From contig NZ_CAJNKE010000022.1 of assembly GCF_905232215.1 (NCBI RefSeq), positions 1 through 32,552 on the forward strand: a stretch of 32,552 bases of DNA. The letters run 5' to 3'. The notes beneath the pieces were generated by a model, which saw nothing but the letters and a program-made list of their open reading frames with translations, did not search any database and was not told the origin of the DNA. The DNA is from Burkholderia sp. LMG 13014 (GTDB lineage: Bacteria > Pseudomonadota > Gammaproteobacteria > Burkholderiales > Burkholderiaceae). Shown piece after piece: positions 20,121-28,890 of this stretch. A program made the translations under genes and the position numbers. Within the stretch, counting starts at the first letter, position 1, and each line of letters begins with the position of its first letter.

Positions 20121-21935
20121 TTAGCGCACTTCTCTAAGTGACATTTTTGAAATTTGAATCTCTCCGCTTGGGGCAGAGCAGCGGAATGTGAAGCATGCGT
20201 TGTCACGAGGGAATGCGGGGTAAACAAAGTCAAATGATATCGGAGCCCATATCAACGGAACAAAATTTTCCATGTATATGCCGCCGCCATTTGGAATAAT
20301 ATTTCCAAATGAATACTCAAGGCGAAGCATCTTCAGATCATTAGTAGCCGACGTAATGGGGGTGTCGCCTTTGTAAGTCGATCGATCGATAAACTCTTTA
20401 TTTTCACCGATGCTGGAATCGATTTTATCGGGGTCGACAAAGGCCGGGGGGAAGCAGCGGGCCCATACGGTCAAACGATAGCGGCGCTCCACCACAGGCC
20501 GCTGCAATCGGACTGATTGACCAATAGCAGTGCCAATATCCAGGCGATAAGCCGAATGGCCATCGGTTCCATCCGGAGCCAAGGGCAAATTGACTGCGTC
20601 AATCGGCTGGATGCGTTCGATTTTCCCCGCGATCGACCAGCCGTCAGTCAGATCGAGGCCCGGATTCTCCAGCATTTCTCCGCCAAACTCCCGGAATACA
20701 GGTTTTGCCGGGAGAGAGGGTTTACCCAGGCTGCCTCGGTACGAGATTTTGACATCCATTAACTTCCAGGGCGACGGGCTTTCGATGAGCAAAGATATAC
20801 TGTCATTGCACATGGCATGAGGTAATTCTTTCTTCGAAATATAGATCGGCTCATTTGAAACCCCGATCTCCCTCCATGCACCATTAACTACGCCGCGTCC
20901 TGATTGATACTTTTCCTGGTTGGAAATGAATGAACCGGCGTCGAGATGATCATGAACAAAAATTCTGATGCCTTGCTCGAAAGTGTCAATTTCGATTTTA
21001 ACTTCGTCTAGTGTTCTCGGTGTGCCAGGTAGGGTTGCCTCTATCAGGCCTACATTGGGGAACAAGAGAGACTGCTTGCTTTCAAGCAGAAAATATTCGT
21101 CGGTCTTTCTCGAGTTGTCGCCTACCGACATCTTATCTACACAATCATAATCCCTCTGCTTCGATCGATGCAGATGACTGTGGGTGATTGATATCTCTTT
21201 CCATTTGTCCAGCAGGTCGAAGTTGTCAAGATTAATTAGATCTTCGATCTGATAGGTCGTAGCCTGATGGCGGGGCCGATAAATTTTTAATGATCGGTCT
21301 GGTGCCGGCAGGCTGTTGAGTGCGGATGCGATATTGAACCACAGTATCCCATTGGATCTTGTGCCGGTATGAATTTCGTTGGCGCCAAAGAACGGGCTTG
21401 GCGTCAATTCTCCAATTTGCTGGTTGTGCGTCATGGAGTCGACGAACATCACGTTATGTTTATCCGCGATATATCGAAGTGCCGAGTACTCTGTTGCACT
21501 GCCTCGAAATTCCGTGGCGAGGATGGGTTCGATCCCAAAGCAGCGGACGGTGCGAATTAAGCGCTCAATGGCGAATTGCCAGTGCCGCATGCCAGCGGCC
21601 CGCATCCACTGGTCATTGTCTCTGCTAATGATTACAGCGAATTTCGCGTTAAAGTCGCTGAATCTCTTTCCGTCAAAATAAGGCTCGTCATCGATGATTC
21701 GCTTCATCATCGTCAGACAGTCGTTTCCGGCGACCGAGAAATTCTTGACCTGATATTTCGTCAGCGAGGAAAGTAGGCTAATGGCGGATTTGTCTCGCAA
21801 GGAGAAATAGCCGTCCATGTGGCTGTCGCCGATGACAACGATGGCATCACTATTTTCAATGGTGACGCTTTCCCAGTTTTCCTGCGCCTCTGCTGCTACT
21901 TCACTTTCCTGCTTTTTCTTCAAAAAAGCAATCAT
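20121..21935 (-). CDS. SGNH/GDSL hydrolase-like protein with C-terminal beta-rich region
   Basis: A 604-residue protein without a signal peptide, so probably cytosolic. Residues about 30-205 carry SGNH-family blocks: VVIGDSHMDGYF with the likely nucleophile Ser38, SVAGND (Gly70/Asn71), SRDNDQW (Asn107) and NEIHTGT (His189). SGNH enzymes in capsule loci are typically O-acyl esterases or acyl transferases acting on sugars. Residues about 270-604 are rich in predicted strands (for example YRLDIGTAIGQSVRLQRPV, LEYSFGNIIP) and look like carbohydrate-binding-like modules; this is inference. An AGGTG site lies about 6 bp before the ATG. It follows the alpha/beta hydrolase gene by 24 bp, so the two are likely co-transcribed and co-functional. 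Confidence 0.75.
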   Translation of the reverse strand: MIAFLKKKQESEVAAEAQENWESVTIENSDAIVVIGDSHMDGYFSLRDKSAISLLSSLTKYQVKNFSVAGNDCLTMMKRIIDDEPYFDGKRFSDFNAKFAVIISRDNDQWMRAAGMRHWQFAIERLIRTVRCFGIEPILATEFRGSATEYSALRYIADKHNVMFVDSMTHNQQIGELTPSPFFGANEIHTGTRSNGILWFNIASALNSLPAPDRSLKIYRPRHQATTYQIEDLINLDNFDLLDKWKEISITHSHLHRSKQRDYDCVDKMSVGDNSRKTDEYFLLESKQSLLFPNVGLIEATLPGTPRTLDEVKIEIDTFEQGIRIFVHDHLDAGSFISNQEKYQSGRGVVNGAWREIGVSNEPIYISKKELPHAMCNDSISLLIESPSPWKLMDVKISYRGSLGKPSLPAKPVFREFGGEMLENPGLDLTDGWSIAGKIERIQPIDAVNLPLAPDGTDGHSAYRLDIGTAIGQSVRLQRPVVERRYRLTVWARCFPPAFVDPDKIDSSIGENKEFIDRSTYKGDTPITSATNDLKMLRLEYSFGNIIPNGGGIYMENFVPLIWAPISFDFVYPAFPRDNACFTFRCSAPSGEIQISKMSLREVR

Positions 21936-21959
21936 TCCATCACCTGTCTAATGCGCGAA

Positions 21960-22997
21960 TTAGTATATGTAGTCGAGATCGAGCCTTTTTCCGCCCAGCT
22001 CTTCTAGAATTCCGTTTGATATTACGTCGAGATTAAATAGCGTCATGCAGCCGTCGAAGTGGTTCATTCCAAGTTTATGCGGGAAAGCATACACCTGCTT
22101 CAGGCCGGTCAGCATCTCGGCATAATACTGCTCTGCAGCATTGAGGCTGTCGTAAAATATTTTATGCTTTAAATTTGCTCGATCGTCGCGATTGAGGATA
22201 ATGTTTCTTATATCGGTTTCGTCGTGAGAGCGCGCTGCATAGCAGTCATCCGAAATGATCGCGGGCAAATTCTCCTTGATGCTTTCACGGAGGAATTTTC
22301 TATGTTCCGGTGCGTGACCCGTTTGTGGATTAATGGCCAGGCTAACAAAATTAACAGCGGGGTGCAGTTCGGATAATTTCTCGGAATAAAATATCCCGGC
22401 ATAGCCTCCCGAGCTCATTCCGCACATGAAGACGTGCTTGTATTTACCGCTGTTTATTAGGCCGGTTATTGAGTCGAGTATGTATTGGACGTCGTAAAGA
22501 TACCAGTGAGCGGGGCCGCTTTCGGAAAATCGGACGAAATCCATGCTGAGGGCAATTGGGAGGCCAAAAAATTCCCATCTTGTTCCTCCTGGACCTCTTG
22601 ATCCAAAGGAGCAGCCTGCCGAGTTAAATATAACCAGAAGCGCTTCGGATTCGAAATTTTTCCCGATTTCGATGTTGATTTTACTAACGAGATGGTTCCA
22701 GTGACCGGCTGTCAGTGGTTCAAGAATGCGAATTGAGCGATTTTTCTTCTCAAGCGAAAATCCGCTTCCGTACATCTGCCACCGTTCAGGGGATTCGAAT
22801 TTTATCGAATCGAATCTGGTGCAATTTTTACCTTCTTTGTCAAAAAACAGGAGCGCGCCGTCTTCAGTTTTCCACGAAATTTCGTCGACTCCGCCTTCAA
22901 TTTCGCCGCCGCTTCGCAGTATCAGGTTGCTTTTTGAAATGCTGCCGTCACCCAGCTTAAATCGAAGCGGATTATCAATTATGCTTTTGATGTCCAT
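21960..22997 (-). CDS. Alpha/beta-hydrolase fold protein of the capsule variable region
   Basis: 345 residues; substrate unknown. LLVIFNSAG is a core strand with an oxyanion-type loop, and FMCGMSSGGYAGIFYS contains the nucleophile elbow GxSxG (Ser195). NHFDG near the C-terminus offers the catalytic His (about 313). The first 110 residues are a separate beta-rich segment. ATG 22997 is preferred over GTG 23003 because AAGAGG lies 7 bp before the ATG but only 1 bp before the GTG. It stands immediately upstream of the SGNH-like gene. No signal peptide is seen. A role in adding, removing or transferring an acyl group on the polymer is an inference from context. Confidence 0.72.
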   Translation of the reverse strand: MDIKSIIDNPLRFKLGDGSISKSNLILRSGGEIEGGVDEISWKTEDGALLFFDKEGKNCTRFDSIKFESPERWQMYGSGFSLEKKNRSIRILEPLTAGHWNHLVSKINIEIGKNFESEALLVIFNSAGCSFGSRGPGGTRWEFFGLPIALSMDFVRFSESGPAHWYLYDVQYILDSITGLINSGKYKHVFMCGMSSGGYAGIFYSEKLSELHPAVNFVSLAINPQTGHAPEHRKFLRESIKENLPAIISDDCYAARSHDETDIRNIILNRDDRANLKHKIFYDSLNAAEQYYAEMLTGLKQVYAFPHKLGMNHFDGCMTLFNLDVISNGILEELGGKRLDLDYIY

Positions 22998-24674
22998 TTG
23001 CACGCCTCTTTGTTAATTCCGCTTGTAAAGAAATTCCAAAATATGTCTCCGTCTTTCTGCTTGGAGTGGATTGATGGCGCTGTAAATATTCTATCCTCTG
23101 TCGAAACCCGGCTCAATGATGGGGGCACTGTCGCGCAAGCCCTCAATTCTCCGGGCTGGCCGATGTCATCGGAAGCGCGCCGGCGATGGAAGTGAGGTCA
23201 TGCCGAGAGGGCGCCCGATCGTTGTGTCCTGATAGTCAGGGAGAGGGGCACTCATGCTGAGGTTCTCATCAAGTGGCGTTGCACGCGTCAACTCCGTATT
23301 TCCACGTGCGGCTGCCGTTCTGCTGGGGGCGTAGTCCATGTTGTCAACGCCCATCACTTGCTCGCGGCCATATGCTTCCAGCAGGTCGCCGGTCGAGCCG
23401 GAACCTGACGTCGAGATTGCACGCCGTTCAACCGCGGTCAGCGGCTTCAGGCCATAGGCGTCGTCAGGTCGATAAACGATCTTCACCGTTGAAGTTGTCG
23501 ATTGCTGTTCGGGGCGCGACAGGTCGTTGAGGCATTGCGTCTGGACGGCGGGGACGACGATTTCTCGAGCTTGCTGACGGGAGCAACTGCGCTCGACCCA
23601 AGACGCGTTTCGTCTTCGTGATAGACCGCCCGTGCAGCGGTTCGACGCGATGTTGACGGTCTGGTGTGTCGCCTTGGCCATAAGATGAGATTCCGAGTGC
23701 TGCGAAATTTGATGCGTCCGCTATTTTAACCGGACGGCTCCTGAGCAAGAGACTTGTGACGTGCGAGGTTGAAGGGTGCGCTTCACGGATTCTTGCACCG
23801 ATTTCGTGCATGTCGTCCATGCATCGAATGCTTGGCGGTGCGGGCTCGATACGAGCGGAATCGACCTCTCTCAAGTTGGGGGGGGCGGATCAAGCCTCGG
23901 ATCGCGCTGGCGTATCGTTTTCAGCTCGGGTTGCTCCTTCTGAGAAATTCTCGGCCGTTGCTGTCGCCGAAGGATGTTGCCGCCAGTCACGGCTCAAAGC
24001 CGCGCCGGTCACGCTGTCAATTGACAATATTCATGGCTCAACGCCTGGCTTATCGGGTCGGGGGAGGCCAATTCAGGCGCGTTGATACGATCGGTGTCGT
24101 GTACGGTGGCGATCGAGCTGGAGTCACCGAGACTTGGTCACCCTATGAGGAAGTCAGGCGAGGACCGTAAGAGCGATGTGGTTGACGCGGTTGTACCATC
24201 GACCAGGTTGTGGGCGTCGCGACACGCAATCTCTGATCCACGAGATGAGCGCCTGCTGCGGCTTACAGCTAGCGCCGCACTCGTCAGGGTTCGGTGAACC
24301 GTAACCGAGTGCGTGTCTATCTCTTCGAGCTCGATACGGGATAGCTGCAAAAACTCGGCAAAGTGGTCGGGCAACGTCTTAGTCAAGATCAGTGGTGTCG
24401 AGAGCATGCCGCAGGGCGTCACATCGTAATATCGCGAATTCTAGTTCGGATTCGAATTGGGAAAAACGCCAGTCTTTATCGTGATTTCTCTTCGAGGTTA
24501 GAATCCGATGGCGTAGAGGGTGGTGATGGAAAAGATGCGCAAGTTCGACGCGAGAATGGTGAAGGGGAGGCAGGGAGGCTTGGTCGTCGTCGGGTGATCC
24601 AGGCGTCGAGACTGATGTTCAGCGGCGTGGATTATTTTTAGTAAAATTAAGAAAGTTTGACAATTATATTGATC
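22998..24674. other. Long gene-poor stretch, probably degenerate insert
   Basis: About 1.7 kb with no recognisable gene on either strand. A GC-rich core (about 23150-24350) has short frames on both strands, such as 171 minus-strand codons at 23166-23681, rich in Arg/Ser/Thr and without a known motif. The base composition differs from the AT-rich genes on both sides. I see no intact transposase, inverted-repeat pair or target duplication. It contains a run of eight G (23878-23885) and a nested hairpin (24276-24313). The last 50 bases are AT-rich and should hold the promoter of the FkbH-like gene. Confidence 0.55.
24276..24313. repeat. Nested imperfect inverted repeat
   Basis: The outer arms CGCACTCG (24276-24283) and CGAGTGCG (24306-24313) pair, and inside them GGTTC/GAACC pair around a GGT loop. 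The arms are separated by 4- and 5-nt bulges. It lies in the gene-poor stretch and is not next to any stop codon or T-tract. Confidence 0.5.
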
Positions 24675-26945
24675 ATGCGACTGTGGCGTATTCCGAAAAA
24701 ACTGAAAGAAATCCGAGCGAGAAAGCAAATGATGCGAGTTCTGAGGATCGATTTTCGGGATGAAGTGTTGCCGTGTACAAGCAGTGGTATATGTTCCGCC
24801 GAGTCGTTCGGTCGATGGACTGATGGAACGATCGCCAAGGTCGGCCTGCCGGCCGAAGTTGTCTCTACCCGTGCCGTCATGAAGATCGAGGTGAATGTTT
24901 CGGCATTCATATCTCCGAGTGTTGGGTGTCAAAGGGCCGATGTTTTGCTAAATGGTGTTAGGGCAAAGACATTGTCTTTTCATGAAGGAGATAAGAATAA
25001 AACGGAAAGCATCTATTTTAAGGTGCCGAAGGATGGTGGGGTGGGTAATGTTACCCTTGAATTTATTATCCATCATCCAACCAGGCCGATGGATGTTAAC
25101 CAGTCGCTTGACGATTCTCGTTCACTTGGCCTTGCGCTCAAATCGCTGGATGTTTATCAAATTGAGGCGGGAGAGCATGTCGACGGCGATGTCCTTGATC
25201 TTGGGCTGCTAACCGGGACGTGGTCCCCGTCGGGTAACACGAGAATGCGCCCTGATCCGAAATGGATGTTTCCAAGTGAATTGGATTTGGATGAAGGTGA
25301 ATCAAAACATTTCGCTGTTATCGGAACATGTACAGCGGAAATGCTGACGGATATTATTCGCAATACTTCGCACAAGGCAGACCATTTTTTAATGAATTCG
25401 TGGTTGCCCAACGAAATTCCGGATATTTCAGGGCGACACTACGATGCCGTCTTGGTTCAGTTGACATTGCGTTTTGTCCTGTATCAAGTCATTTCTCGTC
25501 ACGAGGATGACTTGATGCATGTGAAGATGTCGGAGGAGGAGCAGGCGTCCATATTGAGAGATGCTGGCGAACTCCTGGAGAAACTTGTAAACAAGTTCAT
25601 GTCGGCCCTTCCGGCAGGTGTGCCGGTCTTCTTCACTTCATTTATCGAGCCGATAGCGAGTCACCGGGGATTGTTTTGGAACAATCGGAAAACATCTTTG
25701 TATGTGCTCGTTCGTTCCACGAACGATCGTCTGGCCGAAATTCTGGATCATACTCCTGACGGATACTATGTTGAGTTAAACGACCTTCGTCAGCATTATG
25801 GCGATATGTTCAGCTACGACGGGTATTTCAATCATTTTACTCATGCCGCCAACGATAGTTCGGAGTTTTATTTGGCATTGATCGCGCGCGTTGATCAGGC
25901 GCTAAAGGTTTTGAAGTCAAAGAGCCCAATAAAATTGATTGTCACCGATTTGGACAATACCTTGTGGAAAGGGGTTCTGGCCGAGGAGGATGAGATTGTC
26001 AGTGCGTCGCTCGTCGAAGGTTGGCCTATTGGATACGCGGAAGCACTGATGGAGTGCAAGAGGCGAGGTATTCTCCTGGCGATATCAAGCAAGAACGATG
26101 AACAATTTATTCTTGAGAATTTTTCAAGGGTTTGGGGGAGTCGTATCGCTCTCGATGATTTTTGCTCAATAAAGGTGAATTGGGGAGCGAAGTCCGAGTC
26201 AATCAGGGAAATTCTGCGCGAAGTCAACATACTTCCGCAGAATGTTTTGTTTGTCGATGACAATCCAGCGGAGCTGGACGAGGTCAGGCGAGCGTTCCCG
26301 GAGATGCGGATGCTCACGGGCGATCAACGTCGATGGAGGATGATTCTTCACTATTCGCCAGAAACGCAGGTGTCGGTCGTGACAGATGAGTCGAAGGCGC
26401 GTACCGGGCTGATTCGAGCAAAGATCGATCGAGAGCTCAATTCTCGAGGTGTGGACCGTCTGGCCTATTTGCAATCCTTGGAGATCCGGGTAAGGCCAGG
26501 AATAATTAATCGCCGAGGCGATGCAAAATATGCCAGATCATTCGAATTGTTGAACAAGACGAATCAATTCAACACAACCGGAAAGCGTTGGACTGAGCAG
26601 GAGTGCGAGGCGCTGTTCGCTACGGGGGGAGAGTTCTTAGCTTTTGACATGGTGGATAAACATGCGGGGCACGGGATCGTGGCGGTCGCAGTCATTCGCG
26701 ACAGTATCATTGAGCAAGTGGTAATGTCTTGTCGCGTCTTCGGCTTGGGCGTTGAGATGGCGTTGTTAAACTACGTGATGACTCGTTTACTCGCTGTCCA
26801 CGATGAGGTGAAAGCTGTTAGTAAGGTTACCGAGAGAAATGTGACCTGCCAGAACTATTTCTCGGATGCAGGGTTTCATGTCCGTGACGGCATGTGCCAT
26901 GGTGGTGCAGTTCCGGAACTTCCGGCGTGGATCGCACTAACGTAA
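24675..26945 (+). CDS. FkbH-like HAD-IIIC protein with extra N-terminal domain
   Basis: FkbH-family enzymes capture a glyceryl group from 1,3-bisphosphoglycerate on an acyl carrier protein, using a HAD phosphatase fold. The 756-residue protein has four parts. Residues about 25-165 are an accessory domain (SAESFGRWT, VNVSAFISP, HHPTRPMDV) shared with the protein at 27215. Residues about 212-415 are the SGNH-like part usual in FkbH proteins, with Cys219 in VIGTCTAEML. Residues about 420-560 are the HAD domain, with VTDLDNTLWKGV (Asp425, Asp427, Thr429), AISSKND and FVDDNPAE. The rest is a GNAT-like region (DKHAGHGIVAVAV, FGLGVEMALLNY). No carrier-protein gene is visible in the window. The start is uncertain: TTG 24657, ATG 24675 and ATG 24729 are all possible and none has a strong ribosome site. 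Confidence 0.85.
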   Translation: MRLWRIPKKLKEIRARKQMMRVLRIDFRDEVLPCTSSGICSAESFGRWTDGTIAKVGLPAEVVSTRAVMKIEVNVSAFISPSVGCQRADVLLNGVRAKTLSFHEGDKNKTESIYFKVPKDGGVGNVTLEFIIHHPTRPMDVNQSLDDSRSLGLALKSLDVYQIEAGEHVDGDVLDLGLLTGTWSPSGNTRMRPDPKWMFPSELDLDEGESKHFAVIGTCTAEMLTDIIRNTSHKADHFLMNSWLPNEIPDISGRHYDAVLVQLTLRFVLYQVISRHEDDLMHVKMSEEEQASILRDAGELLEKLVNKFMSALPAGVPVFFTSFIEPIASHRGLFWNNRKTSLYVLVRSTNDRLAEILDHTPDGYYVELNDLRQHYGDMFSYDGYFNHFTHAANDSSEFYLALIARVDQALKVLKSKSPIKLIVTDLDNTLWKGVLAEEDEIVSASLVEGWPIGYAEALMECKRRGILLAISSKNDEQFILENFSRVWGSRIALDDFCSIKVNWGAKSESIREILREVNILPQNVLFVDDNPAELDEVRRAFPEMRMLTGDQRRWRMILHYSPETQVSVVTDESKARTGLIRAKIDRELNSRGVDRLAYLQSLEIRVRPGIINRRGDAKYARSFELLNKTNQFNTTGKRWTEQECEALFATGGEFLAFDMVDKHAGHGIVAVAVIRDSIIEQVVMSCRVFGLGVEMALLNYVMTRLLAVHDEVKAVSKVTERNVTCQNYFSDAGFHVRDGMCHGGAVPELPAWIALT

Positions 26946-27214
26946 TCGCAATAATGTTGAATTTTACTTATTTTCAACGTGTGTCAGCAAATTGCGCTCG
27001 CGGTCTCGGTCGGGATGGTGCAGAATTACGCATTCTCGAATGCGGGCGTGCCACCGACTTCACGAACGATGTGATTCAATGATGTACCCGTTGTCAATGG
27101 GGCGCTGGATGCTTTGGGCAAGGCGAGGCGATTCGAGATGGTAGCTCGTCGGAGTTAAGTCTGTTTTTGTCGGCTTTGTCGAGTTTTGTACCTTAATTTG
27201 AAGGGGAATGTGTT
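26946..27214. other. Spacer between FkbH-like gene and its domain paralogue
   Basis: 269 bp without a gene. A weak inverted repeat, GTTGAA/TTCAAC, with an AT-rich loop lies just after the FkbH-like stop (about 26956-26980). A GAAGGGGA ribosome site is present near 27201-27208, ahead of the next ATG. Confidence 0.5.
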
Positions 27215-27760
27215 ATGCGGTCCGATGTTGTTCCGGGGAAAATAAGGCAAACTTTTGTTGCTGACTTTTCCAAAGATCCTGTTTCGATCGCTTGTGAAGG
27301 CCTGTCGTTTGCCGAGTCGTTCGGGCGGTGGTCCAAGGAGGCGGTGGTGAGGCTCGTCGTGCCCGGGCACGCGCTTGCTGCGCGGACGCTGATGAGAATT
27401 GACGTCAACGTTTCGGCATTCGTCCCGCCTACTGTGACAGAGCAGAAGGTTGATCTCTTTGCGAACGGTGTTCGAGCTGCGGGATGGACGTTTGCCGAGA
27501 AGAACATGTGGGTTCAGGAGCAGATATTCTTCAAGCCTTCGGAGGCGGATACCTCGAATGGTATTACATTGGAGTTTCTGATTCATCACGCTACGCGACC
27601 GTCGGATCTTGGAAAGAGCGATGATGAGCGAGCACTTGGGCTGGCGTTCAAGTCGCTGGAGGTTTACCAGGTTGAGTCTCTCGGGAAGAGAAAGGCAGAT
27701 GTTATTGATTTTTCTCTTTTAAAGAAGCTTGGTCTGTCGGTAAAGCGACCTTTTGAATAA
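27215..27760 (+). CDS. Stand-alone copy of the FkbH-like protein's N-terminal domain
   Basis: A 181-residue protein of unknown function. It aligns along nearly its whole length with residues about 22-165 of the FkbH-like protein: SFAESFGRWS, LMRIDVNVSAFVPP, ITLEFLIHHATRPSDLG, DERALGLAFKSLEVYQVE correspond to SAESFGRWT, VMKIEVNVSAFISP, VTLEFIIHHPTRPMDV, DSRSLGLALKSLDVYQIE. The domain looks beta-sandwich-like and recalls accessory domains of other surface-polysaccharide proteins (inference). It has no signal peptide or membrane helix. The ATG has GAAGGGGA 7 bp upstream, so it is a real start. The short Lys-rich tail ends at TAA 27758-27760. It may be an independent partner protein or the surviving front half of a second, lost FkbH-like gene. 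Confidence 0.68.
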   Translation: MRSDVVPGKIRQTFVADFSKDPVSIACEGLSFAESFGRWSKEAVVRLVVPGHALAARTLMRIDVNVSAFVPPTVTEQKVDLFANGVRAAGWTFAEKNMWVQEQIFFKPSEADTSNGITLEFLIHHATRPSDLGKSDDERALGLAFKSLEVYQVESLGKRKADVIDFSLLKKLGLSVKRPFE

Positions 27761-28890
27761 ATTCGAGGGCTGGAGATCGGCTGAGAATTGCCAGTTTTGA
27801 GAGTAAAGAAAAAATAAAAGATCTGGGCAATCGGGCTGATATCCGATCGGTGACGGGAAAGGTGGTTCGCCGGATTTGACGGGCACCGTCCCTAATTTCC
27901 CTCCCTTGTCTGCGTGTTCCAATCTGCGTGAGTGGCAATAAGTCGCGACCCTGGATATTGCGGGATTCGGTGGAGTTTCGACGGATCACCAATGTTCGCG
28001 ATGCGTCACGATCGATTTGATTCGGTTCAGTTTCGCGAACTACCGGCAAGATTGGTGCGCTATTTGGGTGATGCGGAATGGTTTGAATCCGTTCCGCCGT
28101 TACTCAAATGGTTTCCGTGGTACGCCCGGCAAGCATGTTTCTACCGCTGCCGTTTTTTTGCCCGGTGCGCAAACGTTTGTCGATGACATCTTCCGGCTCC
28201 GGCTCCATGCAGATACGCTTCAATTGATGCAAGCGCTCGCGCCATGTTTTACTGATGGTTGGAGTGGTTTGTATGTAATTGAGTCTGGTCAAGAGCATCA
28301 ACCCACACTCCATCAATCACCAGATCTCACGACACTTCCGTCGGTGAGGCATCTGAATTGCATCTCCGAACCTGTCAGGCATTGCAACGGTCGTGCCACG
28401 CTTGCCCGGGAATTGGCGTCTGAGGCGTGACCGGGACCCGTTTGCGGTGCCGTTGGCTTGCTTGCCGTCCAGATCCGTTTCGGCCGATCTTGACGGAGGA
28501 ATCCCGCGTTCAGTATCAGCATCCCAGGTCGTCAGCGATTGAGTCGAGTCTGACGATTCATGCCTATACGGGGTCGATTGTCAATTTCGCCCTGTTCATC
28601 TTGCAATCCGGTCAATTTGAGCCTGTCAAGGAGTGCGGCGTGCATTTCGTCTCCCCGTGGCTTAATTGCAACGTCAACGCCGGGTTTTGTTTTGTTTTCT
28701 TTCTTATTTGTCGAGATATCTTGATCTGATGTGTCAATATATGCAAATTGTAAGGTTATATGTATGGAAAGCATAAGACTGTAGATAGCCCGATTCGTCT
28801 GACGATCGAGTTGTGCTACTGCGGCCGAAAGGGGGGGGCGAGCACGTAACGTGTTGCTCCAGCCGGCGCGATCGTGGCAATCAAGAGATC
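27761..28890. other. Gene-poor stretch upstream of the repeat protein
   Basis: About 1.1 kb with no recognised gene. A plus-strand frame at 28017-28430 (137 codons) and minus-strand frames over 27700-28520 are open but show no family motif, and their codon make-up is unlike the neighbours. It looks like decayed sequence. The last part (28680-28770) is AT-rich and probably promoter-bearing. A run of eight G lies at 28832-28839, 52 bp before the repeat-protein start. Confidence 0.5.
28832..28839. repeat. Homopolymer of eight G upstream of the repeat-protein gene
   Basis: Eight consecutive G lie in the leader of the repeat-protein gene. If translation started upstream, at the in-frame TTG or ATG-like codons before it, a change in G number would shift the frame. 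With the preferred ATG at 28891 it would lie in the untranslated leader. Confidence 0.6.

Noticed and set aside
23166-23681. 171-codon minus-strand frame as a gene
   Set aside because: Biased Arg/Ser/Thr composition, no recognisable motif, no Shine-Dalgarno; kept only as part of the gene-poor stretch.
24657-24662. TTGACA as a -35 element for the FkbH-like gene
   Set aside because: No -10-like hexamer follows at 16-18 bp, and the site lies at or inside possible start codons.
26946-27214. Hidden acyl carrier protein gene as partner of the FkbH-like protein
   Set aside because: No frame here or in the neighbouring spacers holds a DSL-type phosphopantetheine site in an acidic small protein.
28017-28430. 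137-codon plus-strand frame as a gene
   Set aside because: No family motif, no clear ribosome site, and overlapping equally open minus-strand frames; the stretch looks degenerate.
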